From Winslowiella iniecta (GTDB lineage Bacteria > Pseudomonadota > Gammaproteobacteria > Enterobacterales > Enterobacteriaceae): 64,000 bases of DNA. Position 1 is the stretch's first letter. Each line of letters begins with the position of its first letter. The stretch spans positions 1 through 64,000 of the forward strand of contig NZ_JRXE01000006.1 in the NCBI RefSeq assembly GCF_001267535.1, written 5' to 3'. A program made the position numbers and the translations under genes. Shown one piece after another: positions 31,938 to 42,328 of the stretch. The notes under the pieces were generated by a model that did no database searches, was not told where the DNA came from, and saw only the letters and a list, made by a program, of their open reading frames with translations.

Positions 31938-33911
31938 ATGGACGGTTTTACCTTAGAGCGGATGCGCTTTCCGCTCAAACTGACCTTCGCGGTAGTGATG
32001 GCGCTGTTTATCGGCTTTCACTTTAACCTCGAAACGCCACGCTGGGCGGTGATGACCGCCGGTATCGTCGCCGGTGGCACCGCCTTTGCCGCCGGAGGTG
32101 ATCCGTTCTCCGGCGCGTTACGTCACCGTGGCTTACTGCGTATCATCGGCACCTTTATCGGCTGCATCGCGGCGCTGGTGATTATGATCAGCACCATCCG
32201 GGCGCCGGCATTAATGCTGATGCTGTGCTGCTTATGGGCGGGAATCTGCGTCTGGCTGTCATCGCTGATTAAAGTTGAAAACTCCTATGCACTTGGCCTT
32301 GCCGGTTACACCGCGCTGATTATCATCGTCAGTGTGGATGCCCAGCCCAATGGCTCGGTGCTGCTGGCGCCGCAGTTCGCCATTGAGCGCTGCAGTGAGA
32401 TTGTGATCGGCATTGTCTGTGCGATCGTCGCCGATCTGCTGTTTTCGCCACGATCGATCAAAAATAATATCGATCGCGAAATTGATTCGCTGCTGGTCGA
32501 TCACTATAAGCTGCTGCAACTCTGTATCGCCCATGCGGATAAAGAGGATGTGGATAAGTCCTGGGCAGATCTGGTGCGTCGTACCAATGCCCTGAACGGG
32601 ATGCGCAACCTGCTGATGATGGAATCGGCGCGCTGGAAGAATGTTAACCGGCGGCTGGTGGCGCTCCATACTTTATCGCTGAAGCTGATTACCCAGGCGG
32701 CGGAGACGTTTCTTATCCAGAACAGCCGACCGGAATACCTGCCGCCGCAGTATAAAGTGCTGTTTGAAAAACCGGTTAACAGCGTCAGCGATGTGCATAA
32801 GCGGATGAAGCTGATGCGCCGGGTGATCACCGCCAGCAGCAGTAAGCAGACGCCCATCACCGTCGCCAGCTGGGTGGGTAACGCCACGCGCTATCTACTG
32901 TTGCTGAAAGGTATTCACAGCAATAGCCGGATTAGCGGTACTGAGGAGGCGATCCTTGACGGTGAAGTGGTGATTAAAGCGAAATCCGCTGAAAGCCGTC
33001 ATGCGATCATTAACGGTATCCGTACTTTTGTGGCGACGGCAGCAGGCTCGCTGTTCTGGCTGTATACCGGCTGGACATCGGGCAGCGGCTGTATGGTGAT
33101 GCTGGCGGTGATTACCGCGCTGGCAATGCGCATGCCGAATCCGTTGATGATGGCGAAGGATTTCCTCTATGGTATGGCGGTGGCGATCCCATTGGGCGGT
33201 ATCTACTTTATGTTTATCCTGCCCGCCACGCAGCAAAGTCTGTTGTTACTGTTGATCGCAATTGGCGCGCTGGCCTTTGTTGCCGGGATATTTATTCAGC
33301 GGCGACAGCTGGGTACGCTCGGTGCCTTTATCGGTACCCTGAATATTCTGGTGCTGGATAATCCGATGACCTTTCAGATTCACACCTTTATCGATGGCGC
33401 GTTAGGCCAGTGCATTGGGGCTTTTGTCGCGACAATGGTGATTCTGTTGATTCGTGATACCTCAAAGGCACGCATCGCCCGCACGCTGCTGAACCGCTTT
33501 ATGTATGCGGCGGTGTCGGCGATGACCACCAACCAGGCGCGGCGCAATGAAAACCATCTGCCGGCACTGTATCAGCAGCTGTTTATGCTGCTGAATATGT
33601 TCCCCGGTGATATCGATAAGTATCGCCTGGCGCTGACGCTGATTATCGGTCACCAGCGCTTACGCAATGCGGATATCCCGATTAACGCCGAACTCTCGGC
33701 GTTCCATAAGCAGTTGCGCTATACCGCTGACCGGGTGATTGCCGCACACAGTGATGACAAGCGGCGTTACTACTTCCAGCGCCTGCTGCGTGAGTTTGAT
33801 GAGTATCAGGAAAAGCTGGTGGCATATGATGCACCGACCACCGTCACCGAGCCGGTCAAACGTCTGGCCGATATGTTGAACAAATATCAGAACACACTGA
33901 TTTCCGTGTAA
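31938..33911 (+). CDS. aaeB: Aromatic carboxylic acid efflux pump AaeB
   Basis: A 657-residue FUSC-family (fusaric-acid-resistance-like) inner-membrane pump. Two blocks of membrane helices (about 15-165 and 350-520) are separated by a cytoplasmic helical region. It exports aromatic acids such as p-hydroxybenzoate with AaeA. It follows aaeA by 11 bases. A weak hairpin CGGTGCC/GGCACCG lies after its stop at 33920-33937. Confidence 0.96.
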   Translation: MDGFTLERMRFPLKLTFAVVMALFIGFHFNLETPRWAVMTAGIVAGGTAFAAGGDPFSGALRHRGLLRIIGTFIGCIAALVIMISTIRAPALMLMLCCLWAGICVWLSSLIKVENSYALGLAGYTALIIIVSVDAQPNGSVLLAPQFAIERCSEIVIGIVCAIVADLLFSPRSIKNNIDREIDSLLVDHYKLLQLCIAHADKEDVDKSWADLVRRTNALNGMRNLLMMESARWKNVNRRLVALHTLSLKLITQAAETFLIQNSRPEYLPPQYKVLFEKPVNSVSDVHKRMKLMRRVITASSSKQTPITVASWVGNATRYLLLLKGIHSNSRISGTEEAILDGEVVIKAKSAESRHAIINGIRTFVATAAGSLFWLYTGWTSGSGCMVMLAVITALAMRMPNPLMMAKDFLYGMAVAIPLGGIYFMFILPATQQSLLLLLIAIGALAFVAGIFIQRRQLGTLGAFIGTLNILVLDNPMTFQIHTFIDGALGQCIGAFVATMVILLIRDTSKARIARTLLNRFMYAAVSAMTTNQARRNENHLPALYQQLFMLLNMFPGDIDKYRLALTLIIGHQRLRNADIPINAELSAFHKQLRYTADRVIAAHSDDKRRYYFQRLLREFDEYQEKLVAYDAPTTVTEPVKRLADMLNKYQNTLISV

Positions 33912-34048
33912 ATCTATGTCGGTGCCTGCGGGCACCGCTTATCCCCGCTTACATTTCTTCTGCCTGCCCGCGCCTGTTCAACAAAAACCCCGGAGTTTTG
34001 CCAACTATACTCTGTTAAACAGGATGGCAAATCTAACAGGAGAAACCC

Positions 34049-35503
34049 ATGTCTTACTCATTCCTTAAAGATAACGACCTTTTTCAGACCGGCTACCTCG
34101 CTGATGGCCAGTGGCACGCGTTGAGCGAAAACTTTGATGTGCTAAACCCGGCGACCGGGGAAACTATTGCCAGCGTGGCAAAGGCCGGTAAGCGCGAAAC
34201 CGAACAGGCGATTGCCGCCGCAGAGCAGGCATTTCCAGCCTGGCGGGCGAAAACGGCCAAAGAGCGCGCTGAAATCCTTTATCGCTGGTATCAGCTGATG
34301 ATTGAGAATAAAAGCTGGCTGGGCAAACTGATGACGGCGGAGCAGGGTAAGCCACTTAAAGAAGCCGAAGGGGAAGTGGAGTATGCCGCCAGCTTTATTC
34401 AATGGTTTGCCGAGCAGGCGAAGCGCGTTAATGGTGAAATCATTCCTCCCGCCAAACCCGGCTCGCGGATTTATGCCACCCGCGAACCGATTGGTGTCGT
34501 CGCGGCGATTACCCCCTGGAACTTCCCGATGGCGATGCTGACGCGCAAGCTCGGCCCGGCACTGGCCGCAGGTTGTACCGGCATCATCAAACCGGCCAAT
34601 AACACGCCGCTATCCGCTTTTGCGCTGCTGGCGCTGGCAAAAAAAGCCGGCGTGCCGGACGGGGTGCTGAACGCGGTCGCCGGTGATACTCAGGCGATTA
34701 GCGATGCGATTATGGCCAGCAAAGCGGTGCGGAAAATCTCGTTCACCGGTTCGACACAGGTCGGTAAGCTGCTGATGCGCAATGCCGCAGACACCATGAA
34801 AAAAGTGTCGATGGAGCTGGGCGGTAACGCGCCGTATATCGTGTTTGACGATGCTGATATTGATGCCGCAGTGAAGGGGGCAATAGCCAATAAATTCCGT
34901 AACGCCGGGCAGGTATGCGTCAGCGTCAACCGCTTCTATGTCCACAGCTCTGTCTACGACCGCTTTGTTAATCAGCTGGCAGACGAAGTGAAGCAGCTTA
35001 AAGTGGGTAATGGTGTGGATGATGGAGTAATCGTCGGGCCGTTAATTGAGAAGTCGGCGTTGGAGAAAGTGGAAGAGCACGTCAAAGACGCGGTGGCTCA
35101 GGGAGGACGTATCGTCGCCGGTGGCGCGCGTCATCAGCTGGGCGGCAACTTCTGGCAACCGACGGTGATTGCTGATGCGCATGAAGGAATGAAGCTGGCC
35201 AAAGAGGAGACTTTTGGCCCGGTAGCGGCCTGCTTCCGCTTTGATGACGAAGAGGATGTGGTTCGTCGCGCCAACGACACTGAATTTGGCCTTGCGGCTT
35301 ACTTCTATACCCAAAACCTGCAACGCGTATTCCGCGTATCGGCGGCGCTGGAAAGCGGTATGGTTGGGGTGAATGAGTGCGCGGTTTCCACCGAGCTGGC
35401 ACCGTTCGGCGGCGTGAAAGAGTCAGGTCTTGGCCGTGAAGGGTCGGTGCTGGGCCTGGAGGAGTTCCTTGAAGTGAAGGCCCTGCATCTCGGTGGGCTG
35501 TGA
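34049..35503 (+). CDS. NAD(P)-dependent succinate-semialdehyde dehydrogenase-like aldehyde dehydrogenase
   Basis: A 484-residue aldehyde dehydrogenase closest, from memory, to GabD. N159 in TPWNFP, E256 in MELGGN and the catalytic Cys290 in NAGQVC are all present, as are KPANNTPLSAFAL and GREGSVLGLEEFLEVK. The substrate is not certain: it could act on succinate semialdehyde or other small aldehydes. It is not linked here to gabT or a GABA permease. In E. coli no such gene lies next to aaeB; its GC content resembles its neighbours. Confidence 0.85.
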   Translation: MSYSFLKDNDLFQTGYLADGQWHALSENFDVLNPATGETIASVAKAGKRETEQAIAAAEQAFPAWRAKTAKERAEILYRWYQLMIENKSWLGKLMTAEQGKPLKEAEGEVEYAASFIQWFAEQAKRVNGEIIPPAKPGSRIYATREPIGVVAAITPWNFPMAMLTRKLGPALAAGCTGIIKPANNTPLSAFALLALAKKAGVPDGVLNAVAGDTQAISDAIMASKAVRKISFTGSTQVGKLLMRNAADTMKKVSMELGGNAPYIVFDDADIDAAVKGAIANKFRNAGQVCVSVNRFYVHSSVYDRFVNQLADEVKQLKVGNGVDDGVIVGPLIEKSALEKVEEHVKDAVAQGGRIVAGGARHQLGGNFWQPTVIADAHEGMKLAKEETFGPVAACFRFDDEEDVVRRANDTEFGLAAYFYTQNLQRVFRVSAALESGMVGVNECAVSTELAPFGGVKESGLGREGSVLGLEEFLEVKALHLGGL

Positions 35504-35507
35504 TCGT

Positions 35508-35529
35508 CCGGGCGGCTGATGCCGCCCGG
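35508..35529 (+). other. Strong hairpin between the aldehyde dehydrogenase gene and yhcO
   Basis: CCGGGCGGC pairs with GCCGCCCGG around TGAT immediately after the stop codon. There is no T-run afterwards, so it may be a weak terminator or mRNA-stabilising structure. Confidence 0.5.
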
Positions 35530-35552
35530 TGTGGATTTACGGAGCGGCCAGC

Positions 35553-35822
35553 ATGAAGAAAGAGAGCTTTGATTTTAATGAGATCGTCGATCAGGCCCAT
35601 TTTTATCGGCAGTTCAGCGAGCGCTTTGGGATCGCCGATCGGCTAATCATCGATCTGGATAGTCTCTGGGATGCGGTGACTGCTTCGCTGCTGCCGTTAC
35701 CGCTGGAGATAGAGTTTGTGCATCTCGGGGCCGGGCAGAAACGGCGCTATGGTGCGCTGATATTACTGTTTGATGAGGCTGAAGAAGAGCTTGAGGGTAA
35801 GCTCCGCTTCAATGTTCGGTAG
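35553..35822 (+). CDS. yhcO: Barstar-family protein YhcO
   Basis: An 89-residue protein with the barstar fold pattern: a first strand ([23 protein letters not shown]), an acidic [12 protein letters not shown] and the strand LEIEFVHLG. Barstar inhibits the RNase barnase, but no ribonuclease gene is next to it here. I chose the ATG at 35553 with GGAGCGG upstream. E. coli has an equivalent orphan gene. Confidence 0.85.
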   Translation: MKKESFDFNEIVDQAHFYRQFSERFGIADRLIIDLDSLWDAVTASLLPLPLEIEFVHLGAGQKRRYGALILLFDEAEEELEGKLRFNVR

Positions 35823-35851
35823 GTATCGGATGGGAAGAACAGTGCAGTAGC

Positions 35852-35876
35852 AAAAAGGGCCCCGGCGTGCGGGGCC
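35852..35876 (-). terminator. Terminator for the yhcN-type genes
   Basis: GGCCCCG pairs with CGGGGCC around GCGTG; on the minus strand the stem is followed by CTTTTTGC, as expected for a stop of the leftward yhcN transcript about 180 bases after its coding end. It lies convergent with yhcO. Confidence 0.75.
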
Positions 35877-36057
35877 AAAGGGTTCGTCAGGTCGACGAGG
35901 AATTACTGGTAACACTTAGCAGTGACATGCCCGTTAACATCATCGCGTACTTCAGTCTCGCGTCAGACACTCTCACCTTATTCATTCCAGCAACCTGCGG
36001 ATTTCAGGTCGTCAGTACGACGGCCGGGCGCATTTACTCAGCGCCCGTGCGAGCAAT

Positions 36058-36327
36058 TTATTTATAGATTTCAGCGGTCGCGTGGTAGTTGCCGTTGTTA
36101 TAAGCCTCAATCACACGGTACGAGCTGGCACCCTGTTGGTTGGCTTTTTCGGACAGTGCGTCACGAATGGTCATCGGTGAGCTGTCCAGACCGCTGACGG
36201 AAATGGTGCCCATTGATTGCAGGTTCTGGCTGGCAGCTTGTTGCTCAGTCACCAGGTCAGCAGCGCTGGCAGAAAAAGAGAGAACGGAAGCCAGACCTAA
36301 TGCAGCAATAGCGATAGTGGTTTTCAT
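36058..36327 (-). CDS. YhcN/BhsA-family (DUF1471) periplasmic stress protein, copy 1
   Basis: An 89-residue secreted protein. A signal peptide (1-22, ending FSASA) is followed by the DUF1471 domain: LQSMGTISVSGLDSSPM, a helix, and the ending YRVIEAYNNGNYHATAEIYK. YhcN, BhsA and McbA are linked to stress and biofilm behaviour. It is a tandem paralog of the next gene, with nearly identical C-terminal ends. Confidence 0.9.
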   Translation of the reverse strand: MKTTIAIAALGLASVLSFSASAADLVTEQQAASQNLQSMGTISVSGLDSSPMTIRDALSEKANQQGASSYRVIEAYNNGNYHATAEIYK

Positions 36328-36432
36328 GATACTTACTCCAGAAATAGGTTGTTTCGAGCAACCGAAAGGGGTGTACAGCCGTTTTTATTCTTGGGGTTGC
36401 CGTCGTTATTTAATGTCGTACTGCGAATGTGC

Positions 36433-36696
36433 TTATTTATACAGCTCAGCGGTCGCGTGGTAGTTGCCGTTGTTATAAGCCTCAATGACGCGATAAGCGC
36501 TGGCACCTTGCTTATCCGCTTTCTCTACCAGAGCCTGATGAATATCCATTGGTGAGCCGGCGATGCCGCTTACGCTGATGGTGCCAACAGACTGCAGATT
36601 TTGTGCCTGTTCTGCGGTAACGGATTCAGCTGCAAAAGCGCCGAATGACAGAGCAGAAAGTATGCCTAAGGTAGCGATAGTAGTTTTAACGTTCAT
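36433..36696 (-). CDS. yhcN: YhcN-family (DUF1471) periplasmic protein, copy 2
   Basis: An 87-residue protein with signal peptide (about 1-22, ending AFA) and the same DUF1471 domain; the ending VIEAYNNGNYHATAELYK is shared with copy 1. I chose the ATG at 36696 because GAGG lies eight bases before it; an ATG two codons upstream is too close. MNVKTT.. and SFGAFAAES match E. coli YhcN, so this is the likelier ortholog. In E. coli yhcN-yhcO lie near argR in the same order. Confidence 0.9.
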   Translation of the reverse strand: MNVKTTIATLGILSALSFGAFAAESVTAEQAQNLQSVGTISVSGIAGSPMDIHQALVEKADKQGASAYRVIEAYNNGNYHATAELYK

Positions 36697-36735
36697 GTTC
36701 ATTTCCTCGTCGTCTATTTTTATCTTTTTGTTTAG

Positions 36736-36751
36736 TGTGATTGTCATCACG
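36736..36751. promoter_or_regulatory. CRP-like site upstream of yhcN copy 2
   Basis: TGTGATTGTCATCACG has TGTGA-N6-TCAC(G), close to the CRP consensus. It lies between the predicted -10 (36758-36763) and the gene, a position more typical of repression. Sequence inference only. Confidence 0.4.
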
Positions 36752-36757
36752 AAAATA

Positions 36758-36786
36758 ATTATAGATCTAATCACGTAGGAAATTAA
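36758..36786 (-). promoter_or_regulatory. Promoter of yhcN copy 2
   Basis: On the minus strand a perfect -10 TATAAT (36758-36763) is preceded, 17 bases upstream, by TTAATT (36781-36786), a weak -35. The start codon is about 60 bases downstream. Confidence 0.5.
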
Positions 36787-37039
36787 TACCTTGCTAATAA
36801 TGTTTTGTTGGGATTCTTTGCACGGGAATGACTTTTTAATAACCGATGGTTATAAAAAATGCTTATAATTTATACATGTCATGTTAATGTCATGTAAAAA
36901 CAATAACCTACGTTACTTTAGCTATTTGTGCGTAAATTTGCAGTGGATCACGCTGGTTGTGGGGAAGATCGAGGAGAAAAGAGTGAGATTGATGTCTCTT
37001 TCTGGTGTTTTATCCCATATAAGCCGGGCGTAAAGCAAC
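36787..37039. other. Intergenic region between yhcN and the argR terminator
   Basis: About 250 AT-rich bases with no gene, repeat or RNA that I can support. It ends at the argR terminator. Confidence 0.4.
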
Positions 37040-37070
37040 AAAAAAAAAGAGCCGATGGGAAATCGGCTCT
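37040..37070 (-). terminator. argR terminator
   Basis: AGAGCCGAT (37048-37056) pairs with ATCGGCTCT (37062-37070); on the minus strand the stem is followed by a run of T (eight). It lies about 60 bases after the argR stop. Confidence 0.9.
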
Positions 37071-37132
37071 AAGTAAATGTGATGATAACGCGCGTTAAGC
37101 GGCAGGTGATGCCGCATTTTCGTCGCTGCGCT

Positions 37133-37606
<474 letters not shown>

Positions 37607-37650
37607 CTACCGATATAGAAGAAAGTAAAACGGGATACCCGATGCCGGGC

Positions 37651-37688
37651 GATAAATTATTATGCATTTAAATGAATTATTATGCAAA
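37651..37688. promoter_or_regulatory. Tandem ARG boxes (ArgR operator)
   Basis: AATGAATTATTATGCAAA (37671-37688) matches the 18-base ARG box consensus at about 16-17 positions, and GATAAATTATTATGCATT (37651-37668) at about 15. The two are separated by two bases, the spacing I recall for the argR operator (three elsewhere). They lie about 50 bases upstream of the argR ATG. Confidence 0.75.
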
Positions 37689-38989
<1,301 letters not shown>

Positions 38990-39008
38990 GTTTTCCGGAA
39001 CTTATTTT

Positions 39009-39092
39009 GTAGGGGCGGCGGCTTTCGCCGCCCGTGCCGAGGGTTTGCACTCTGCATACCATCAGGGCGGGAGCCGATAACGGCTCCCCTAC
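39009..39092 (+). repeat. Palindromic repeat element, copy 3 (84 bp)
   Basis: GTAGGGGCGGCGGCTTTCGCCGCCCG, the central GAGGGTTTGCACTCTGCATACCATCAGGGC and the right arm GGGAGCCGATAACGGCTCCCCTAC match copies 1 and 2. It lies between mdh and degS (convergent), where it could act as a bidirectional terminator-like structure. Confidence 0.85.
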
Positions 39093-39103
39093 AGGCTCCA
39101 GAA

Positions 39104-40165
39104 TTAATTTTCCTGCGGATATTCGAGAATGGTCACGGGCAGCGTCAGTTTCTGATCGTTGCGATTAACCTGTACTTCAATCACCGAACCAGGGCGAATT
39201 TCTGCCACCTGATCCATCGTCTCCTGCGCAGACACGGCAGCTTTACCGTTAACGCTGGTGATCACATCATTAGCCTGAATGCCGGCTTTCGCCGCCGGGC
39301 CGCCTGGCGCGACTTCACTGACCACAATCCCCTGAATCCGATCAATACCGGCACCCTGACCATGTAATGGTGGCACTTCGCGCCCGGTGATGCCGATAAA
39401 GCCACGGATCACCCGTCCGTCACGAATCAGCTTATCCATAATTTTGGTCGCTAATGCGGTAGGAATCGCAAAGCCAATCCCTTCCGGCGTTTCACCATCG
39501 TTACTCTTATCGAACGAAAGCGTGTTAATGCCCATCAGCTCGCCGAGCGAGTTAATCAGCGCACCGCCGGAGTTACCGTGGTTAATTGAGGCGTCGGTTT
39601 GCAGGAAGTTCTGGCGGCCGGAAGGGCTAAGACCCACGCGTCCGGTGGCACTGATAATGCCCTGGGTGACGGTTTGTCCGAGGTTGTAAGGATTACCGAT
39701 CGCCATCACGATATCACCGACGTGTGCCACACGTTTCGGGTTGATAGTAATGACCGGCAGGCTGGATGCGGTAATTTTTAATACCGCCAGGTCGGTCAGG
39801 CTGTCGGAGCCGACCAGCATTGCTTCAAAGAAACGCCCATCCTGCAAAGCGACGATAATTTGATCGGCATCGTTAATCACATGCCGGTTAGTCAGGATGT
39901 AACCTTTTTCGTTCATAATCACGCCAGAACCCAGCGTGGTGACGCCGTGATTTTGCGTGCCATTTGTCGCGCCGCGGTTATAGACGTTAACGACAGCGGG
40001 CACGGCGCGTCGCACGCCGGGATTGTAGCTTACCGGCGTCTGGTCGGCGCTGTTATCCGGCGCCGACATAAGATTACTGCCAATCCTCAGCGCTGGCATC
40101 GCTGCTAATAAAATACCTGCGACGATCAGGCCTAGAATTACCGAACGCAAAAGTTTAGGAAACAT
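39104..40165 (-). CDS. degS: Site-1 protease DegS
   Basis: A 353-residue membrane-anchored serine protease that senses misfolded outer-membrane porins and cuts RseA, starting the sigma-E response. A membrane anchor (about 7-26) precedes the trypsin-like domain with the triad H95 (NRHV), D125 (LTDLAV) and S199 (GNSGG), then one PDZ domain (about 250-345). I chose the ATG at 40165, which fits the E. coli length of 355. It follows degQ. Confidence 0.97.
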   Translation of the reverse strand: MFPKLLRSVILGLIVAGILLAAMPALRIGSNLMSAPDNSADQTPVSYNPGVRRAVPAVVNVYNRGATNGTQNHGVTTLGSGVIMNEKGYILTNRHVINDADQIIVALQDGRFFEAMLVGSDSLTDLAVLKITASSLPVITINPKRVAHVGDIVMAIGNPYNLGQTVTQGIISATGRVGLSPSGRQNFLQTDASINHGNSGGALINSLGELMGINTLSFDKSNDGETPEGIGFAIPTALATKIMDKLIRDGRVIRGFIGITGREVPPLHGQGAGIDRIQGIVVSEVAPGGPAAKAGIQANDVITSVNGKAAVSAQETMDQVAEIRPGSVIEVQVNRNDQKLTLPVTILEYPQEN

Positions 40166-40214
40166 GGTGTTAAGTTGAGCCAGAATTAGACGAAAGGCAG
40201 AATAACATGAGTTA

Positions 40215-40243
40215 CGCGGACACAACATGGTGTTGTGTCCGCG
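40215..40243. other. Perfect 13-bp palindrome between degQ and degS
   Basis: CGCGGACACAACA and TGTTGTGTCCGCG pair without mismatch around TGG. It begins nine bases after the degQ stop. There is no U-run on either strand, so it may stabilise the degQ message or attenuate readthrough into degS rather than act as a standard terminator. Confidence 0.7.
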
Positions 40244-40251
40244 TCGTGATG

Positions 40252-41619
40252 TTAACGCAGCAGCAGGTAAATACTTTCCCCGCCGCGTACCACATTCAGT
40301 GCTACCAGCGGTGGTTTGGCTTCCAGAATCTTACGCAGTTCTGCCAGGTTGTGAACCGGCGCGCGGTTGACGCCGATAATCACATCATCTTTATGCAGAC
40401 CAACCTGTTCCGCCGGGGTCGACTTGGCGACGTCATCAACTTTCACCCCTTTGGTGCCATCTTTCAGCTGACTGTCGCTCAGGGTTGCGCCCTGCAACGC
40501 CGGTGACAGCTGGGCGGCGCTGGCGCTACTCTGGGTACCACTTTCCAGCTTAACGGTCAGCGTCAACGGCTTGCCTTCGCGCAGCAGACCGATCTTCACC
40601 TCTTTACCTGGCGCGGTAGTACCAATTTTCACGCGCAGTTCGGCAAAACTGGTGATCGGTTTACCGTCAACGGCAGTAATGATATCGCCGGATTTAATGC
40701 CGGCAGTGGCGGCGGCGGATTTAGGCAGCACCTCGCTGACGAAGGCACCGCGCTGGGCATCAACCTTAAACGCTTTAGCCATATCCGCAGTCATTTCGGT
40801 TCCTTTGATTCCCAGCTGGCCGCGCTTCACTTCGCCAAACTCAATCAGCTGCTGCGCCAGGTTCATCGCCATATTGCCCGGAATAGCAAAGCCGATGCCG
40901 ATATTGCCGCCGCTGGAGGCCAGAATCGCGGTATTGATGCCGATCAGTTCGCCATTCAGATTCACCAGCGCACCGCCAGAGTTACCGCGGTTAATCGCGG
41001 CATCGGTCTGAATAAAGTTTTCCAGCCCTTCAAGATTCAGCCCGCTGCGGCCCAGAGCGGAAATAATCCCCGAAGTGGCGGTTTGTCCGAGGCCAAACGG
41101 GTTGCCGATAGCCACGGCAAAATCACCCACTTTCAGCTGATCGGAGTCCGCGACTTTCACCTGCGTCAGGTTTTTTGCGCCGTTAATCTGAATCAGGGCA
41201 ATATCGGTTTGCTCATCATGACCAATCAGTTTGGCGTCATATTCGTTGCCATCACTGAGCTGGACGTTAATTTTATCAGCACCATTAACCACATGATTAT
41301 TTGTCAGCACATAGCCTTTTTCGGCGTTGATAATCACGCCGGATCCCAGCCCTTCAAATGGCTGCGGTTGTCCTTCGCGGGCGCCTCCCTGGCCGAAAAA
41401 GCGCTTCAGCGGCTCGGGAATGTCCTGTGACTGTGTCTGAGTTCCCTCAACATGCACGCTGACCACTGCCGGCAGTACTTTTTCCAGCATCGGTGCCAGG
41501 CTTGGCAGCGGTTGACCCTGAATCTGAGCAGGAAGTGCCGCCAGCGCCTGTGGAGCGAGGGTTAAGTTCATGCCAATACTTAATGCTAATGCGCTAAACA
41601 GGAATGATTTTTTTTTCAT
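40252..41619 (-). CDS. degQ: Periplasmic serine protease DegQ
   Basis: A 455-residue periplasmic protease/chaperone. A signal peptide (about 1-27, ending QALA) precedes the protease domain with the triad H109 (NNHV), D139 (QTDIAL) and S214 (GNSGG), followed by two PDZ domains (about 260-350 and 365-450). The length matches E. coli DegQ (455). degQ-degS order is as in E. coli. Confidence 0.97.
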   Translation of the reverse strand: MKKKSFLFSALALSIGMNLTLAPQALAALPAQIQGQPLPSLAPMLEKVLPAVVSVHVEGTQTQSQDIPEPLKRFFGQGGAREGQPQPFEGLGSGVIINAEKGYVLTNNHVVNGADKINVQLSDGNEYDAKLIGHDEQTDIALIQINGAKNLTQVKVADSDQLKVGDFAVAIGNPFGLGQTATSGIISALGRSGLNLEGLENFIQTDAAINRGNSGGALVNLNGELIGINTAILASSGGNIGIGFAIPGNMAMNLAQQLIEFGEVKRGQLGIKGTEMTADMAKAFKVDAQRGAFVSEVLPKSAAATAGIKSGDIITAVDGKPITSFAELRVKIGTTAPGKEVKIGLLREGKPLTLTVKLESGTQSSASAAQLSPALQGATLSDSQLKDGTKGVKVDDVAKSTPAEQVGLHKDDVIIGVNRAPVHNLAELRKILEAKPPLVALNVVRGGESIYLLLR

Positions 41620-41752
41620 CGCTACGACGCTCTCGCTGCTAAAAAATTGAGGGGGAAATAGTTGTGGAGACTGAAAACTGTGACAGATAATTCGGAAAAG
41701 GGTTCGACGCTTTTTAGGTAATTAGGGGCGCCATTGCGCCCCTGAGAGTAAA

Positions 41753-42154
41753 TTAATCGCGTTTGGCGGGTTCGCCACGCAGCAGGCCGGATGCGCCTTC
41801 AGAGTAGTCGCGCGGCATCTGCACCGGTGCCTGATCGTTATCCGCTTCTGCTTCAGTTAACTGATAAGCAAATGGGTTTTTCTCACCCGGCAGATTCGGC
41901 AGCAGGTCGTTCGAACCTTTCGCCATATGCTGATACAGCTGGCGATAATCACGCGCCATATTGTCCAGCAGCTCTGCACTCTGGGCAAAGTGACTGGTCA
42001 GTTCTTCACGATAATCCGACAGCTCGGCTTTGGTTTTTTCCAGCTCGTACTGCATGCTGCGTTGCTCACGCAATTTTCTGTTACCAAAACGCATGACAAC
42101 TGCGCCGATAATAATTCCAACCACCAAACCAATAAGCGCGTATTCCCAGGTCAT
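41753..42154 (-). CDS. zapG: Cell-division/envelope protein ZapG (YhcB)
   Basis: A 133-residue membrane protein with one N-terminal helix (about 4-21) and a long coiled coil (about 28-75), DUF1043. E. coli YhcB coordinates envelope growth and division. I chose the ATG at 42154. A hairpin GGGGCGC/GCGCCCC (41724-41740) follows its stop. It is divergent from zapE, an order shared with E. coli. Confidence 0.93.
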   Translation of the reverse strand: MTWEYALIGLVVGIIIGAVVMRFGNRKLREQRSMQYELEKTKAELSDYREELTSHFAQSAELLDNMARDYRQLYQHMAKGSNDLLPNLPGEKNPFAYQLTEAEADNDQAPVQMPRDYSEGASGLLRGEPAKRD

Positions 42155-42328
42155 AATGACTCCCATGTTGTCTTCGTTGTTCCGTAGGGCCTATCAACTT
42201 AATAATAGCCACTATACCCGCTTATCGAATCGAAGTGGAATCCCGCGGCAGCTTCGCTTAGTGTAGAACGGCCTTTTTTTCGTCAACCGGCTGCGTGACA
42301 GACCACTTTTAGGGAATGTGATTTAACA

